Shown: positions 45,930 through 53,076 of the stretch, piece by piece
Layout of the letters: each line of letters opens with the position of its first letter
How positions within the stretch are numbered: the first letter of the stretch is position 1
Origin: Actinomycetes bacterium
GTDB lineage: Bacteria; Actinomycetota; Acidimicrobiia; Acidimicrobiales; RAAP-2
Direction: 5' to 3'
Assembly: GCA_021793515.1 (NCBI GenBank)
Contig: JAJYSP010000017.1
Coordinates: 1-55,717, forward strand
DNA length: 55,717 bases
Program-made: the position numbers and the translations under genes
The notes under the pieces: model-generated
What the model saw: the letters and a program-made list of their open reading frames with translations, nothing else
Told to the model about the DNA's origin: nothing
The model's database searches: none

Positions 45930-46262
45930 TTAGGCCGCGACCGGGGCCTTGGTCGCGGGACCGGACAGGACTTCCACTCGCTCGGCGCGGAAACTCACGC
46001 CATGACGGTCGCCCATCTGCCAGGTCGTCGCCACGAGACCAGTGACCTTCACCTGGGCTCCGAGCGTGAGGCCCTTGGGCTCGCCGGCCACCTTCACGAC
46101 GAGGATGTCGGCTCCTTCACCGCCGATCGCCACGACACTGACGGCGAAAATCGCCTTGCCGTCGGCGTCGACACGCTGTTGTTTCGAGTCGAAGTCGATC
46201 ACCGGCTCGGCAATCGAAACCGCGAGAAAGTCGAGGCTACTTGTTTCAATGGGTAGTTTCAT
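45930..46262 (-). CDS. conserved AICE protein with probable OB-like fold
   Basis: 110 residues from ATG 46262, set by GAAGGA; a longer reading adds nine non-conserved residues. It begins MKLPIETSSLDFLAVSIAEP and contains VSVVAIGGEGADILVVKVAG and LGAQVKVTGLVATTW. I recognise this layout from proteins encoded just upstream of tra/rep in Streptomyces integrative elements, where it is usually left as hypothetical. An OB-like single-stranded-DNA role would suit rolling-circle transfer but is inference. Confidence 0.75.
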   Translation of the reverse strand: MKLPIETSSLDFLAVSIAEPVIDFDSKQQRVDADGKAIFAVSVVAIGGEGADILVVKVAGEPKGLTLGAQVKVTGLVATTWQMGDRHGVSFRAERVEVLSGPATKAPVAA

Positions 46263-46454
46263 GTTCGTTCCTTCGTGCGTTGTCGGCACAATCTGTGGCG
46301 ACGAAACGAAGGTAAAGAATCTCAGGTGGTGAAAAGGCGAAAACAGTCAAAGTCACAGCAGGATTGTGAGTGATTGTTAGTTGCCGTCGAGGGTCGCCAG
46401 CAGGCGCGTGGAGTTACGTCAACCGTCTGGCGCGCGGAGAACTCGTCGAACTAC

Positions 46455-47687
46455 TCAGCCGTAGAGGCGTTGCTTGAGTTTGCGCAGGGCCAGACTTCGC
46501 CGTCGGCCCAACTGGTCTTCGATTTCTTCGATGATCATCATCACGAGTCCCAAGTTCCTGAGTTCCTCGGGTGCGATCTCTTCGATGTGCAGCAGCGTGT
46601 CGATCGCGCGCTCGGGCGACTTGATCAGAAGATTGGCTCGCGCGACGTCGATCAAGAAGCGGGCCTGGCGTTCAGGTGACAGCGTTCGCGGCGGAACGGC
46701 TTTGGCGCGGTCCAGGGCCTCTTGCCCGTTGCCCAGTTCGACCGAGATGGCGACGGCGTGCATGGCCACGTTGGTTGGACCGAACTCGGTACCGTACTCG
46801 TTTCGGTCTTCACCCAACTGACGGGCCAGTGTCTGGGCCGTCTTGAGAGACTTCTGCGCTGAGGCGGTGTCGTGGTCGCGCGCGAGCAACACCCCGGTCA
46901 GCAGCGCGCACCCTCCCACCAGTGAAATCAGTCCCGGATCGTGCGAGGACTTCACGTCATTCGCCATGACCATGGCCCGCTTCAAGACGTGCACCGCCAG
47001 TTTCTGGTCCTTGGCGTCGAGCATGGTGCGCGCCATCCGTAACTGACCCGCCAGAATCAGGCAGCGATCTCCGCAACGTTCCCCGGCGGTGATGGCCCGA
47101 TCGGCGGCGACCCAGGCGGCACCGTGGTCGTCGACCTTGACGAGCATGGCGGCCGCGACCTGGTAGACGTCGGCGAGACAGGTAAGGGTCCGAGTCGAGT
47201 CGACGTCACTCGTCGATCGACTGGCGGCCTCGGCCACGGGAATGAGCGCCGCGAGTACGTGGCCGAGTTCTTGGTAGGAAGAAGCGTGCACCAACGCCCA
47301 GGCGTGATGCGTCTGGGCTTCTAACTCTTCGAGGGTGACGGTGGTCGACACCGCCGCCGCGTTGGGTACGAGTGACTCGGGGTTCGGGAATCCGGCGATC
47401 GCTACGCGCACCATCTCCACGTAGTCACGCTCCCGCAGGTTCTTCGCGGCGTCGGGAACCCCCGTCGCGCGCACGAACTCGATCAGCGGGGCGCCCAACG
47501 CCAGGGCGAGACGCCCGAGGTGGTTGATGTCCCTGACCTCGATCTCGCCCTGCTCCACCTGAGCGACCCAGCTCGTGGACATACCGATCTCGTCGTGGAG
47601 TCGCTCTTGAGTCCAGTTCCTCTCACGCCGGTACTGCCTGACGAGCGTGCCTACGACGTTGACTTCGTCAGCGGCGTCACTTCGCAC
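46455..47687 (-). CDS. XRE-type regulator with C-terminal TPR-like domain
   Basis: 410 residues from GTG 47687 (GGAGAA upstream). Residues ~12-65 are a helix-turn-helix (LVRQYRRERNWTQERLHDEIGMSTSWVAQVEQG, split at standard positions). The rest is helical and resembles the tetratricopeptide repeats of Streptomyces XRE regulators that sense signals. Its start overlaps the ABM-domain gene stop by 11 nt, so the two are coupled. It is the likely regulator of the downstream transfer/replication module. Confidence 0.85.
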   Translation of the reverse strand: MRSDAADEVNVVGTLVRQYRRERNWTQERLHDEIGMSTSWVAQVEQGEIEVRDINHLGRLALALGAPLIEFVRATGVPDAAKNLRERDYVEMVRVAIAGFPNPESLVPNAAAVSTTVTLEELEAQTHHAWALVHASSYQELGHVLAALIPVAEAASRSTSDVDSTRTLTCLADVYQVAAAMLVKVDDHGAAWVAADRAITAGERCGDRCLILAGQLRMARTMLDAKDQKLAVHVLKRAMVMANDVKSSHDPGLISLVGGCALLTGVLLARDHDTASAQKSLKTAQTLARQLGEDRNEYGTEFGPTNVAMHAVAISVELGNGQEALDRAKAVPPRTLSPERQARFLIDVARANLLIKSPERAIDTLLHIEEIAPEELRNLGLVMMIIEEIEDQLGRRRSLALRKLKQRLYG

Positions 47688-47997
47688 GCAGTTCTCCGTT
47701 GATCACGCCCGACAGTGTCGCCAGCGGCCAGACTTCGGGTGGACCGACCAGGTGTTGGCCGCGCTCTTGGAGAAATCGAATCGTGTGGACCTGGGCTTCG
47801 TGGAACGCGAAGGCGTCGTCGCTCTGGTAACACTCGTAGAACACGCGCTCGTCGGGCCGATCAGAGCGCTCGTGACTCACGTAGACGAGGGTGGCGGGCT
47901 CGTGGCGGGCAATCTGCGCCAGCGTGTCAGAAACCAGCACGTCGAAGGCTTCGAGGTGGTCGGGGAGCACGGTAAAGCGGACAACCAGAGCAAACAC
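47677..47997 (-). CDS. antibiotic biosynthesis monooxygenase (ABM)-domain protein
   Basis: 106 residues from GTG 47997, set by GAGAGG; a longer reading begins TTG/ATG upstream. FALVVRFTVLPDHLEAFDVL, EPATLVYVSHERSDRPDERV and CYQSDDAFAFHEAQVHTIRFL are characteristic of the ABM/dimeric alpha+beta barrel group. Family members act on quinones, haem or small aromatic molecules. Coupling to an XRE regulator suggests ligand sensing or modification, but this is inference. Confidence 0.82.
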   Translation of the reverse strand: MFALVVRFTVLPDHLEAFDVLVSDTLAQIARHEPATLVYVSHERSDRPDERVFYECYQSDDAFAFHEAQVHTIRFLQERGQHLVGPPEVWPLATLSGVINGELRAK

Positions 47998-48253
47998 GGC
48001 GCGGCCTCTCATTAGCAAATTGCTGTTCTGGAAACCGTACCCGCCCCATCTGGCCCGGCACCGGCAATCCCGAATTCACGCAATTCCGTCCGAGTCAGGT
48101 GCATGAACTGCGATCGACCAATGTTCACGCTCACCAGTGCCAGAGACCTGAACCATCGAAGTTCATCGATACCAGTCGGAATGGGAACTCGTGTGGACGC
48201 ACCTGCAATCGACCGATGAATCCCAAATAATCAACTTTCGGGGTTGATGACGA

Positions 48254-48300
48254 GGCGGTGGCCCTGCCGGGAACCTTCGGCCCCCGTCAGAGCCACCGCC
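48254..48300. other. long imperfect hairpin in the 304-bp gap 47998-48301
   Basis: GGCGGTGGC and GCCACCGCC form 9-bp perfect arms with further CTG/CAG pairing and an inner CCG-rich loop. It is the only structure seen in the gap 47998-48301. It lies immediately downstream of the interrupted helix-turn-helix gene (minus strand) and so may be its terminator, though no T-run follows. Confidence 0.45.
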
Positions 48301-48318
48301 ATTACGCCAAGGCCAAGT

Positions 48319-48343
48319 GTGTGAGAACTTTCTTTACGTATTC
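48319..48343. repeat. 25-bp repeat, copy 1
   Basis: GTGTGAGAACTTTCTTTAC plus TATTC with one mismatch between matches 53077-53101, same orientation. Copy 1 is the 3' end of the helix-turn-helix gene; copy 2 lies right of attR. Confidence 0.7.
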
Positions 48344-48479
48344 GAGAGTCAGCCGTCCCGCACGAGGAACCCACTGGTCGTCACGACCCTCTCGTTTCTG
48401 ACCGGCCAGGACTGTTCGGACCTGCGACGGACCGGACACACTGACGTGTCGAGCAATGCTTCGAAGAGACTCGCCCTTG

Positions 48480-48487
48480 CGTCGAAG
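48480..48487. repeat. 8-bp target duplication left of the IS256-family element
   Basis: CGTCGAAG here equals 50676-50683 on the other side of the element. Confidence 0.85.
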
Positions 48488-48606
48488 AGTTGAGTCCCAA
48501 CGAGTGGTGTACGAGCCAGTGAGCTGAATCAGGGTCCACCAAAAACGACGTTCATCGCGTCAATCTCAAGATGCAGTTCTGACACAACAACTTGAGGAGA
48601 GACACG

Positions 48607-50601
48607 ATGAACGTCCCAACCACTATCGACGCTGGCGCCTGGCTTAGCAAGTACCTGGAGGGTGCCGATGGCGACACCGACCTGGCGAGGTCCATGCTCG
48701 GGGCCTTCGCCGATGCCGTCATGAGTGCCCAGGCGTCGATGCAGTGCAACGCCGCCTACAACGAGCGCACCGCAGAGCGTGAGAACTCGCGCAACGGCTA
48801 TCGCACCCGGCCCTGGGACACGCGGGTCGGCACGATTGAGCTCAACGTCCCCAAACTGCGCCGAGGGGTCTACAGCCCCGAGGTGCTGCTGAACCCGCGC
48901 CGACGGGCCGAGCAGGCACTTGTGGCGGTGATCTGCCAGGCCTACGTCGAAGGAGTCTCCACGCGGCGCGTTGACGACCTCGTCAAGGCCATGGGCATCG
49001 ACGGGATGAGTAAGTCCGAGGTTTCGCGCCTGGCCGGCGAGCTCGACGCCGTCGTGGCTCAGTTCAAGGAACGACCCCTCGACCGTGGTCCCTACCGCTA
49101 TCTGTGGATCGACGCGCTGACCCAGCGGGTGCGAGAGGGTGGCCGGGTCGTCAACGTCGCCGCGGTGATTGCGACCGCCGTCAACAACGAAGGGACTCGT
49201 GAGATCATCGGCTTCGATATCACCACCACCGAGTACACCGCGGCCTGGACGGCCTTCCTGCGCTCGCTCGTGGCTCGCGGGCTCAGCGGGGTCGAACTCG
49301 TCATCTCCGACGCGCACGGCGGGATCAAAGCCGCCATCGCCCAGGTGCTCTCCGGGGCCAGCTGGCAACGCTGTCGAACCCACTTCATGGCGAACTTGGC
49401 GACCCGGTGCACCAAGGCCAGCTGGCCGATGATCGCCACGGCGGATTCAAGCAAAGGGAGTGAGCCTTCGCGACATCGCGAAGGAGATCGGCTGCAGCCA
49501 TTCGGGCATCGATGTGGTGCTTCGCGGGCAAGCTCGTGCGGCGAAACCAGACGTCTGGATGCCGCGTCCAGGAAGCCTGCAAGTGGGCGAACGTGAAGTG
49601 ATCATGCTGGCTCTCCACGATGGCCTCTCGATGACCGCAATCGCCCTGCAGCTCGGCCGCTCGCTCTCCACCGTGACCAGAGAAGTGAAGGCCAACGGCG
49701 GGCGTGAGAACTATCGGGTGTGGCCCGCCCACCAGCGCGCACGAGAGAACTCCAAGCGTCCAAAGCCCAGCAAACTAGCCAACCCAGCGCTGTGTGACCA
49801 GGTCACCGAGTGGCTTGAGAAGTTCTGGTCGCCCGAGGAAATCTCGGCGTGTCTGCGCCTACAGTTTGCTGATGATCCCACCATGCACGTGAGCCACGAG
49901 ACGATCTACCAGTCACTGTTCGTGCAAGGACGCGGCGAGTTGCGTCGCGAGTTGGCCCGGTGTCTTCGCTCGGGGCGGACGAAACGCAGAGTTCGTGGGC
50001 CGGTCGAGACTCGCGGGAAAATACCGAACATAGTCATGATCTCTGAACGACCAGCGGAGGTCGAAGATCGAGCCGTGCCGGGCCACTGGGAGGGTGATCT
50101 CATTATTGGCAAAGATGGCGCGAGCGCGGTGGGAACGCTGGTTGAACGCCAGACTCGGCTGCTGCTCGGCGCTCCATCTTCGATCAGCCCGACCGCGACA
50201 GCACCTGGGCCAAGTTGGCCGAGGTCACCAGTCGACTCACCCAGGCCGGGTTCTGTGACGAGGCGACCTACTTGCTCGACGCGGCCGACGACATCTTGGC
50301 CTTCACCGCCTTCCCGTTCGAACACTGGAAGAAGATCAGATCCAACAATCCCCAGGAACGGCTCAACAAGGAGGTCCGCCGGCGCACCGACGTGGTGGGG
50401 ATCTTCCCCAACCGTCAGGCGGTCATCCGTCTCGTGGGCGCCCTGCTCGCCGAGCAGAACGACGAGTGGGCCGTCTCGAGGCGCTACGTGCGAATTGAAT
50501 CACTCAGCCAGCCCGCGATCACCGAACCGTCGTTCGAGGATCCGAGGCCGGCGATCATTGCCGCACGCGAGGAGGTTGTCATCGATCTCACCGCGGCCTA
50601 G
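48607..50601 (+). pseudogene. IS256-family (mutator) transposase, split by an IS30-family fragment
   Basis: Starts at ATG 48607 (GAGGAGAG upstream). The N-terminal part to about 49443 has NSRNGYRTRPWDTRVGTIEL, VPKLRRGVYSPEVLL, YLWIDALTQRVREGGRVVNV (first catalytic Asp) and ISDAHGGIKAAI (second Asp). After the insert the reading resumes near 50167 (RSIFDQPDRDSTWAKL) and goes on with FEHWKKIRSNNPQERLNKEV (Glu) to the stop at 50601. The parts together give about 424 residues, the full family length. The joined product cannot be made as it stands. Confidence 0.9.
49444..50168 (+). pseudogene. IS30-family transposase fragment inside the IS256 transposase
   Basis: About 240 residues in one frame: KGVSLRDIAKEIGCSHSGID (HTH), GLSMTAIALQLGRSLSTVTREV, SPEEISACLRLQF, HETIYQSLFVQGRG, and HWEGDLIIGKDGASAVGTLVERQT, the start of the DDE domain. 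Both ends are missing, no terminal repeats or target duplication are visible, and the two junctions lie within the IS256 gene. A deletion/insertion by illegitimate recombination, or an assembly join, would explain this. The frame continues open to 50791 only by chance. Confidence 0.85.
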
Positions 50602-50675
50602 AGTTCACGACGACGAGGTTGGCGTGGCGAACGACGAGGCGCACGAACTCTTACACCACTCGTTGGGACTTAACC

Positions 50676-50728
50676 CGTCGAAGCCGACGAGCCAATTGCC
50701 GTTGCTGCTTCGTGAGGTGAACACCCAC
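50676..50728 (-). pseudogene. 5' part of the interrupted helix-turn-helix gene
   Basis: GTG 50728 follows AGGGAGG and reads MGVHLTKQQRQLARRL before the IS. It joins to 48302-48487 through the shared 8-bp duplication. The 90 bp from 50729 to 50818 upstream contains no other gene. Confidence 0.75.
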
Positions 50729-50818
50729 TACGCCTCCCTGTTAGTCGATCCGTCAAGGATGACTCACCAGGGCGTTGCACTCACCCCTTGAAACCGCCGA
50801 TCAGCAGAATGGGCAACT

Positions 50819-51457
50819 TCAAACATCCGTATTGGAATATAAAACGGCCGCACTCGCAGACTCGCAGACACCCGTGGTCCCAAATACGTAGCCTGGAGAA
50901 CCGTCAGATTGGATTACCTCGGAATGGTAGTGTCCCGTGCCCTGAATGTCGTCAAAACTACCCAACCAAGACTGTTGAGCGTAGTCCTCATCCCAATCGA
51001 CCTGAGCAGACCTATTGTAAGTGACGTTCGTCGTGTCGACTCCCCATTGGAAGTAGTAAACGGTCCCGACATCCTGATAGTTGACGTCCCAACCGGTCAC
51101 TCCGGTGATACCCGAGTTGTTTGAGTTTGCGTAAATATAAATGTCAGAGGTGCCGCAATCTCCAGTAATCGTGGTGTCAGGTTGAACGCCGTTCGATGGA
51201 GTGGAAATTTTTACTCGCGATGCAACCGTCGTTGGGACGGTGACTTCTTGTCCGTTTGACAATGTCAATTCACTCATGCCGTTTGCGAGTTGAACGCTAT
51301 TTGAAACGCCCACGAGAGTCATCGGGACGGAAGTAGAGGTTGAACTCGCCGCTTGCGCCGGCACCGCGCCCGAACTGAGGGGCACGAGCACAACAAAAAG
51401 ACCCGCTCCCAATGAACAGAGATAACGAAGAACCAGATTAAGTTTCATGCTTTTCAT
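50819..51457 (-). CDS. secreted protein of unknown function (element cargo)
   Basis: 212 residues starting MKSMKLNLVLRYLCSLGAG. A basic start, hydrophobic stretch (LFVVLVPLSSGAVPAQA) and small-residue site suggest Sec export with cleavage after AQA. The mature protein is Ser/Thr/Val-rich with VTVPTTVASRV, SDIYIYANSNNSGITGV and many Tyr, a beta-rich secreted look. Base composition is AT-richer than the chromosome and codon use differs from the backbone. A TTGACA/TAACAT promoter lies about 90 bp upstream. No family is recognised. Confidence 0.7.
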   Translation of the reverse strand: MKSMKLNLVLRYLCSLGAGLFVVLVPLSSGAVPAQAASSTSTSVPMTLVGVSNSVQLANGMSELTLSNGQEVTVPTTVASRVKISTPSNGVQPDTTITGDCGTSDIYIYANSNNSGITGVTGWDVNYQDVGTVYYFQWGVDTTNVTYNRSAQVDWDEDYAQQSWLGSFDDIQGTGHYHSEVIQSDGSPGYVFGTTGVCESASAAVLYSNTDV

Positions 51458-51543
51458 GAGCCGTTTCCCTCTTTCGCTAGCGGTTGAGCGATGGGCGACG
51501 ACTAGTTCGAAAGTGTGAACAGTTGGCCGCCGTCACCGCACCC

Positions 51544-51573
51544 ATGTTAATTATAAGGATGTGTAACTGTCAA
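51544..51573 (-). promoter_or_regulatory. promoter candidate for the secreted cargo protein
   Basis: On the minus strand TTGACA (51568-51573) and TAACAT (51544-51549) are separated by 18 bp. A TATAAT also lies between them at 12-bp spacing. It points toward the gene starting at 51457. Confidence 0.5.
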
Positions 51574-51673
51574 TGGCACGGCCGCCTGAGACCTCATAGA
51601 CCGACGCAACTCATCGCTTGACGTTTGAGCCAACGATGGTTGTGGGTACGAAATATCCTTCTCGCTCTACTTT

Positions 51674-52321
51674 TTACGTCTCACCGATTACCCTTAAACC
51701 CGATTCGAAGGTCCTTTTGAGTTCCGCGGCGAAGTGTGCATCGTCAAAGAAGGTCTCCTCTGAGCACAGAAGCACCCCAGGATCCGAAACGCAAGACCAT
51801 TCGCCTTTCACCGCCAAGACGAGTACAGCGGCCCTAACCCGTTCTGGAGGCACGTGATGCTCTTGCATGACCAACTCCGCGACGTTCTTTGATAGCGCCC
51901 AATCGCGTCGTAAGGTCTTGGCCGCGTGTATGTTTGTCCATTCGATTCCCTGCTTCCAAGTTCGTTGTGCAGCGCTCCTCAGAGTCGGAAAGTCCGCGAG
52001 ACTTTCGAACTCATCGAACTGGTCAAATATCGGTCTGCGAGCCATTATGCGTGCCATTTGATCACCGTCCTGAGAACCGAGATGATTCGCGCCCGTCGCA
52101 TGAATTAGTCGGCGCCACCAAAAAAGCCAAGCCAGCGATAGATCGTTTCGGTCAGAGGAGCTCATTTCCAGATCCGGGTTGCGGACGACGTCATCAAGCG
52201 AGGGAGGCACCTCGGCACTGACAGGCTCTAACCCAAAGACGTCTCGAACGTAGAGCCACACATGCAGTGCCTGATCGTTCGAAGTGCTAAGAATCCAAGT
52301 TTTCGAACTAACAGACTTCAC
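51674..52321 (-). CDS. hypothetical protein (element cargo)
   Basis: 215 residues from GTG 52321. A TAAAAT -10 element ends 6 nt upstream, so the transcript is probably leaderless. There is no signal peptide or transmembrane segment. It is Trp/Arg-rich in places (SLAWLFWWRRLIHATGANHL) and ends in a compact region (VRAAVLVLAVKGEWSCVSDP). I recognise no domain. It is AT-richer than the backbone and lies beside the IS3 relic. Confidence 0.65.
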   Translation of the reverse strand: MKSVSSKTWILSTSNDQALHVWLYVRDVFGLEPVSAEVPPSLDDVVRNPDLEMSSSDRNDLSLAWLFWWRRLIHATGANHLGSQDGDQMARIMARRPIFDQFDEFESLADFPTLRSAAQRTWKQGIEWTNIHAAKTLRRDWALSKNVAELVMQEHHVPPERVRAAVLVLAVKGEWSCVSDPGVLLCSEETFFDDAHFAAELKRTFESGLRVIGET

Positions 52322-52327
52322 TTTGCC

Positions 52328-52333
52328 ATTTTA
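52328..52333 (-). promoter_or_regulatory. -10 element TAAAAT of leaderless cargo gene
   Basis: TAAAAT on the minus strand ends 6 nt before the GTG at 52321. Confidence 0.5.
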
Positions 52334-52455
52334 TCCGAAAGGTCTTTCATGAGGTTCCCCAGCGAAAGTGGACACGGTTTTCATGCTGCGATGCGTGCGG
52401 CTGAGGCCAACGTTATCTCGTAGTTGACGGGGCTGATGGTTCCGACCTTCGAGTA

Positions 52456-52463
52456 GCGACGGG
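52456..52463. repeat. 8-bp target duplication left of the MITE
   Basis: GCGACGGG here equals 52579-52586. Confidence 0.85.
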
Positions 52464-52578
52464 TTGCCGTGTGGTAGAGGGGAGGTCAACTCTGGACGGT
52501 GATGATCGAATGGCCTTAGAATTTCTGACGATTTAGGGTGTCGGAGGCCGGGTTTACCTCCCCTGCATCACACGGCAA
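52464..52578. mobile_element. 115-bp MITE with 23-bp terminal inverted repeats
   Basis: Ends 52464-52486 and 52556-52578 are inverted repeats matching at 20 of 23 positions (outer TTGCCGTGTG, inner AGGGGAGGT). GCGACGGG is duplicated on each side. It has no coding capacity. Deleting the element with one duplication copy restores an IS3 transposase reading without a frameshift, so insertion is certain. The parent autonomous element is not in the window; 8-bp duplication fits several DDE families. Confidence 0.9.
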
Positions 52579-52802
52579 GCGACGGGTGTGATTGTAACAG
52601 TCGATGTAACCGGCGAGGCCGGTGCGCAACTCATCCATGGTGGCGAACACGTGGCGATAGAAGTACTCGTGTTTGAAGATCGACCAGAAACTTTCTGCGC
52701 TGGCGTGGTCGAAACCTTAGCCGGTTGCCCCCATCGAGCGCACGATGCCGAGTTGCTCGCAGAGTGCCGCGATACCACCATCACTGAACTGGGTGCAGCG
52801 AT

Positions 52803-52832
52803 CGGTGTTAAGCCGAATTCGGTTTAGCACCG
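52803..52832. promoter_or_regulatory. 30-bp near-perfect palindrome near the right end of the element
   Basis: CGGTGTTAAGCCGAA and TTCGGTTTAGCACCG are 15-nt arms matching at 13 positions; the two differences become G-U pairs in RNA. It lies at the broken 5' end of the IS3 relic, 128 bp from attR. Candidate roles are a DNA-binding site for element control or excision, or an old insertion-sequence end. Confidence 0.5.
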
Positions 52833-52865
52833 AACATGTCGAGGTTCTTCTGGCGTAACCGTGAG

Positions 52866-52959
52866 CTAATTCAAGAAATCGCCCAACATCCTCGCGTCGA
52901 GGTCGCTCGACTCTCGCACGAATGTCACAATGACGTGGTTCTTATTGTGTCCCTCAAGG
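52866..52959 (-). other. predicted alternative integrase C-terminus (used only in the circular form)
   Basis: Reading on the minus strand leftward from attR in the integrase frame gives 31 sense codons beginning DLEGHNKNHVIVTFV and ending LGDFLN, then TAG at 52866-52868. Codon composition is coding-like. On excision this segment joins the integrase after the repeat, making a 530-residue protein instead of 513. It is the only content I see in 52841-52959. Confidence 0.6.
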
Positions 52960-52991
52960 TCCACCGACCGGGACGGTGCGCGAACCGCATC
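52960..52991 (+). repeat. attR: 32-bp direct repeat copy 2
   Basis: A perfect copy of 41226-41257. The sequence to its right is the chromosome that lay directly downstream of tRNA-Ala before insertion. Confidence 0.93.
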
Positions 52992-53019
52992 TTTGACTGA
53001 ATGGTTTCAGGAGAAAAGT

Positions 53020-53050
53020 ACTCGCCGGGCGTCTTCACCGCCCGGCGAGT
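53020..53050. terminator. 12-bp perfect hairpin, probable original tRNA-Ala terminator
   Basis: ACTCGCCGGGCG-TCTTCAC-CGCCCGGCGAGT is a perfect 12-bp stem with a 7-nt loop, 28 bp past attR. Before insertion it sat about 60 bp after the tRNA-Ala gene. The minus-strand side is followed by ACTTTTCTCC, so termination may be better in that direction. Confidence 0.65.
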
Positions 53051-53076
53051 GTCTCTACACACGAGCAGAACCTCAC

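Larger units (their letters stand above)
48302..48487 (-). pseudogene. 3' part of a small helix-turn-helix gene interrupted by the IS256-family element
   Basis: This part reads KGESLRSIARHVSVSGPSQV then VPRAGRLTLEYVKKVLTHLALA and ends with TAA. Removing the IS and one copy of its 8-bp duplication joins it in frame with 50676-50728 to a 76-residue protein. It resembles the N-terminal helix-turn-helix of IS30-family transposases (compare KGVSLRDIAKEIGCSHSGID in the nearby fragment), so it may be an IS30 relic or an independent DNA-binding protein. Confidence 0.75.
48488..50675 (+). mobile_element. IS256-family insertion sequence with 24-bp terminal repeats, itself disrupted
   Basis: Ends at 48488-48511 and 50652-50675 are inverted repeats matching at 22 of 24 positions, with a perfect 19-bp core AGTCCCAACGAGTGGTGTA. 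The 8-bp duplication CGTCGAAG flanks both. Excluding the IS30-like fragment inside the transposase, the element is about 1.46 kb, normal for IS256. Excision restores an open helix-turn-helix gene. The element is dead because its transposase is broken. Confidence 0.9.
52381..52840 (-). pseudogene. IS3-family transposase (OrfB) C-terminal relic
   Basis: Minus-strand reading from about 52840: NTDRCTQFSDGGIAALCEQL, then SMGATG, a stop (TAA at 52717-52719), FDHASAESFWSIFKHEYFYR (catalytic Glu), DELRTGLAGYIDCYNHTRR, a 115-bp insert, and YSKVGTISPVNYE to the stop at 52381. These are signature C-terminal segments of IS3 OrfB. The 5' half is missing and one stop is internal, so it is inactive. The MITE interrupts it near its 3' end. 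Confidence 0.85.
41226..52959. mobile_element. AICE-like integrative element (11.7 kb) at tRNA-Ala
   Basis: The 32-bp direct repeat at both ends, integrase at the left edge next to a tRNA, and a minus-strand module OB-like - FtsK/TraB - RepSA-like - small protein - serine integrase match actinomycete integrative and conjugative elements. Such elements excise, replicate by rolling circle and transfer double-stranded DNA with one FtsK-like protein. The right half (48-53 kb) contains layered insertion sequences and unknown cargo at lower GC, suggesting decay or acquisition. The end given is one repeat copy. Confidence 0.88.

Noticed and set aside
48592-49596. 334-codon frame taken as a complete IS256 transposase
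   Set aside because: After residue ~280 the similarity stops where the IS30 fragment begins; the catalytic Glu is in the downstream part.
49460-50791. 443-codon frame read as one transposase
   Set aside because: Only the part to about 50165 is IS30-like; the rest is out of frame with the IS256 C-terminus and then non-coding.
50788-51024. Small plus-strand frame opposite the secreted protein
   Set aside because: It is antisense to a gene with a clear signal peptide and promoter.
48001-52960. Looked for a CRISPR array or defence cassette in the element's AT-rich half
   Set aside because: No regularly spaced repeats, nuclease or methyltransferase motifs; repeats present are IS ends and target duplications.
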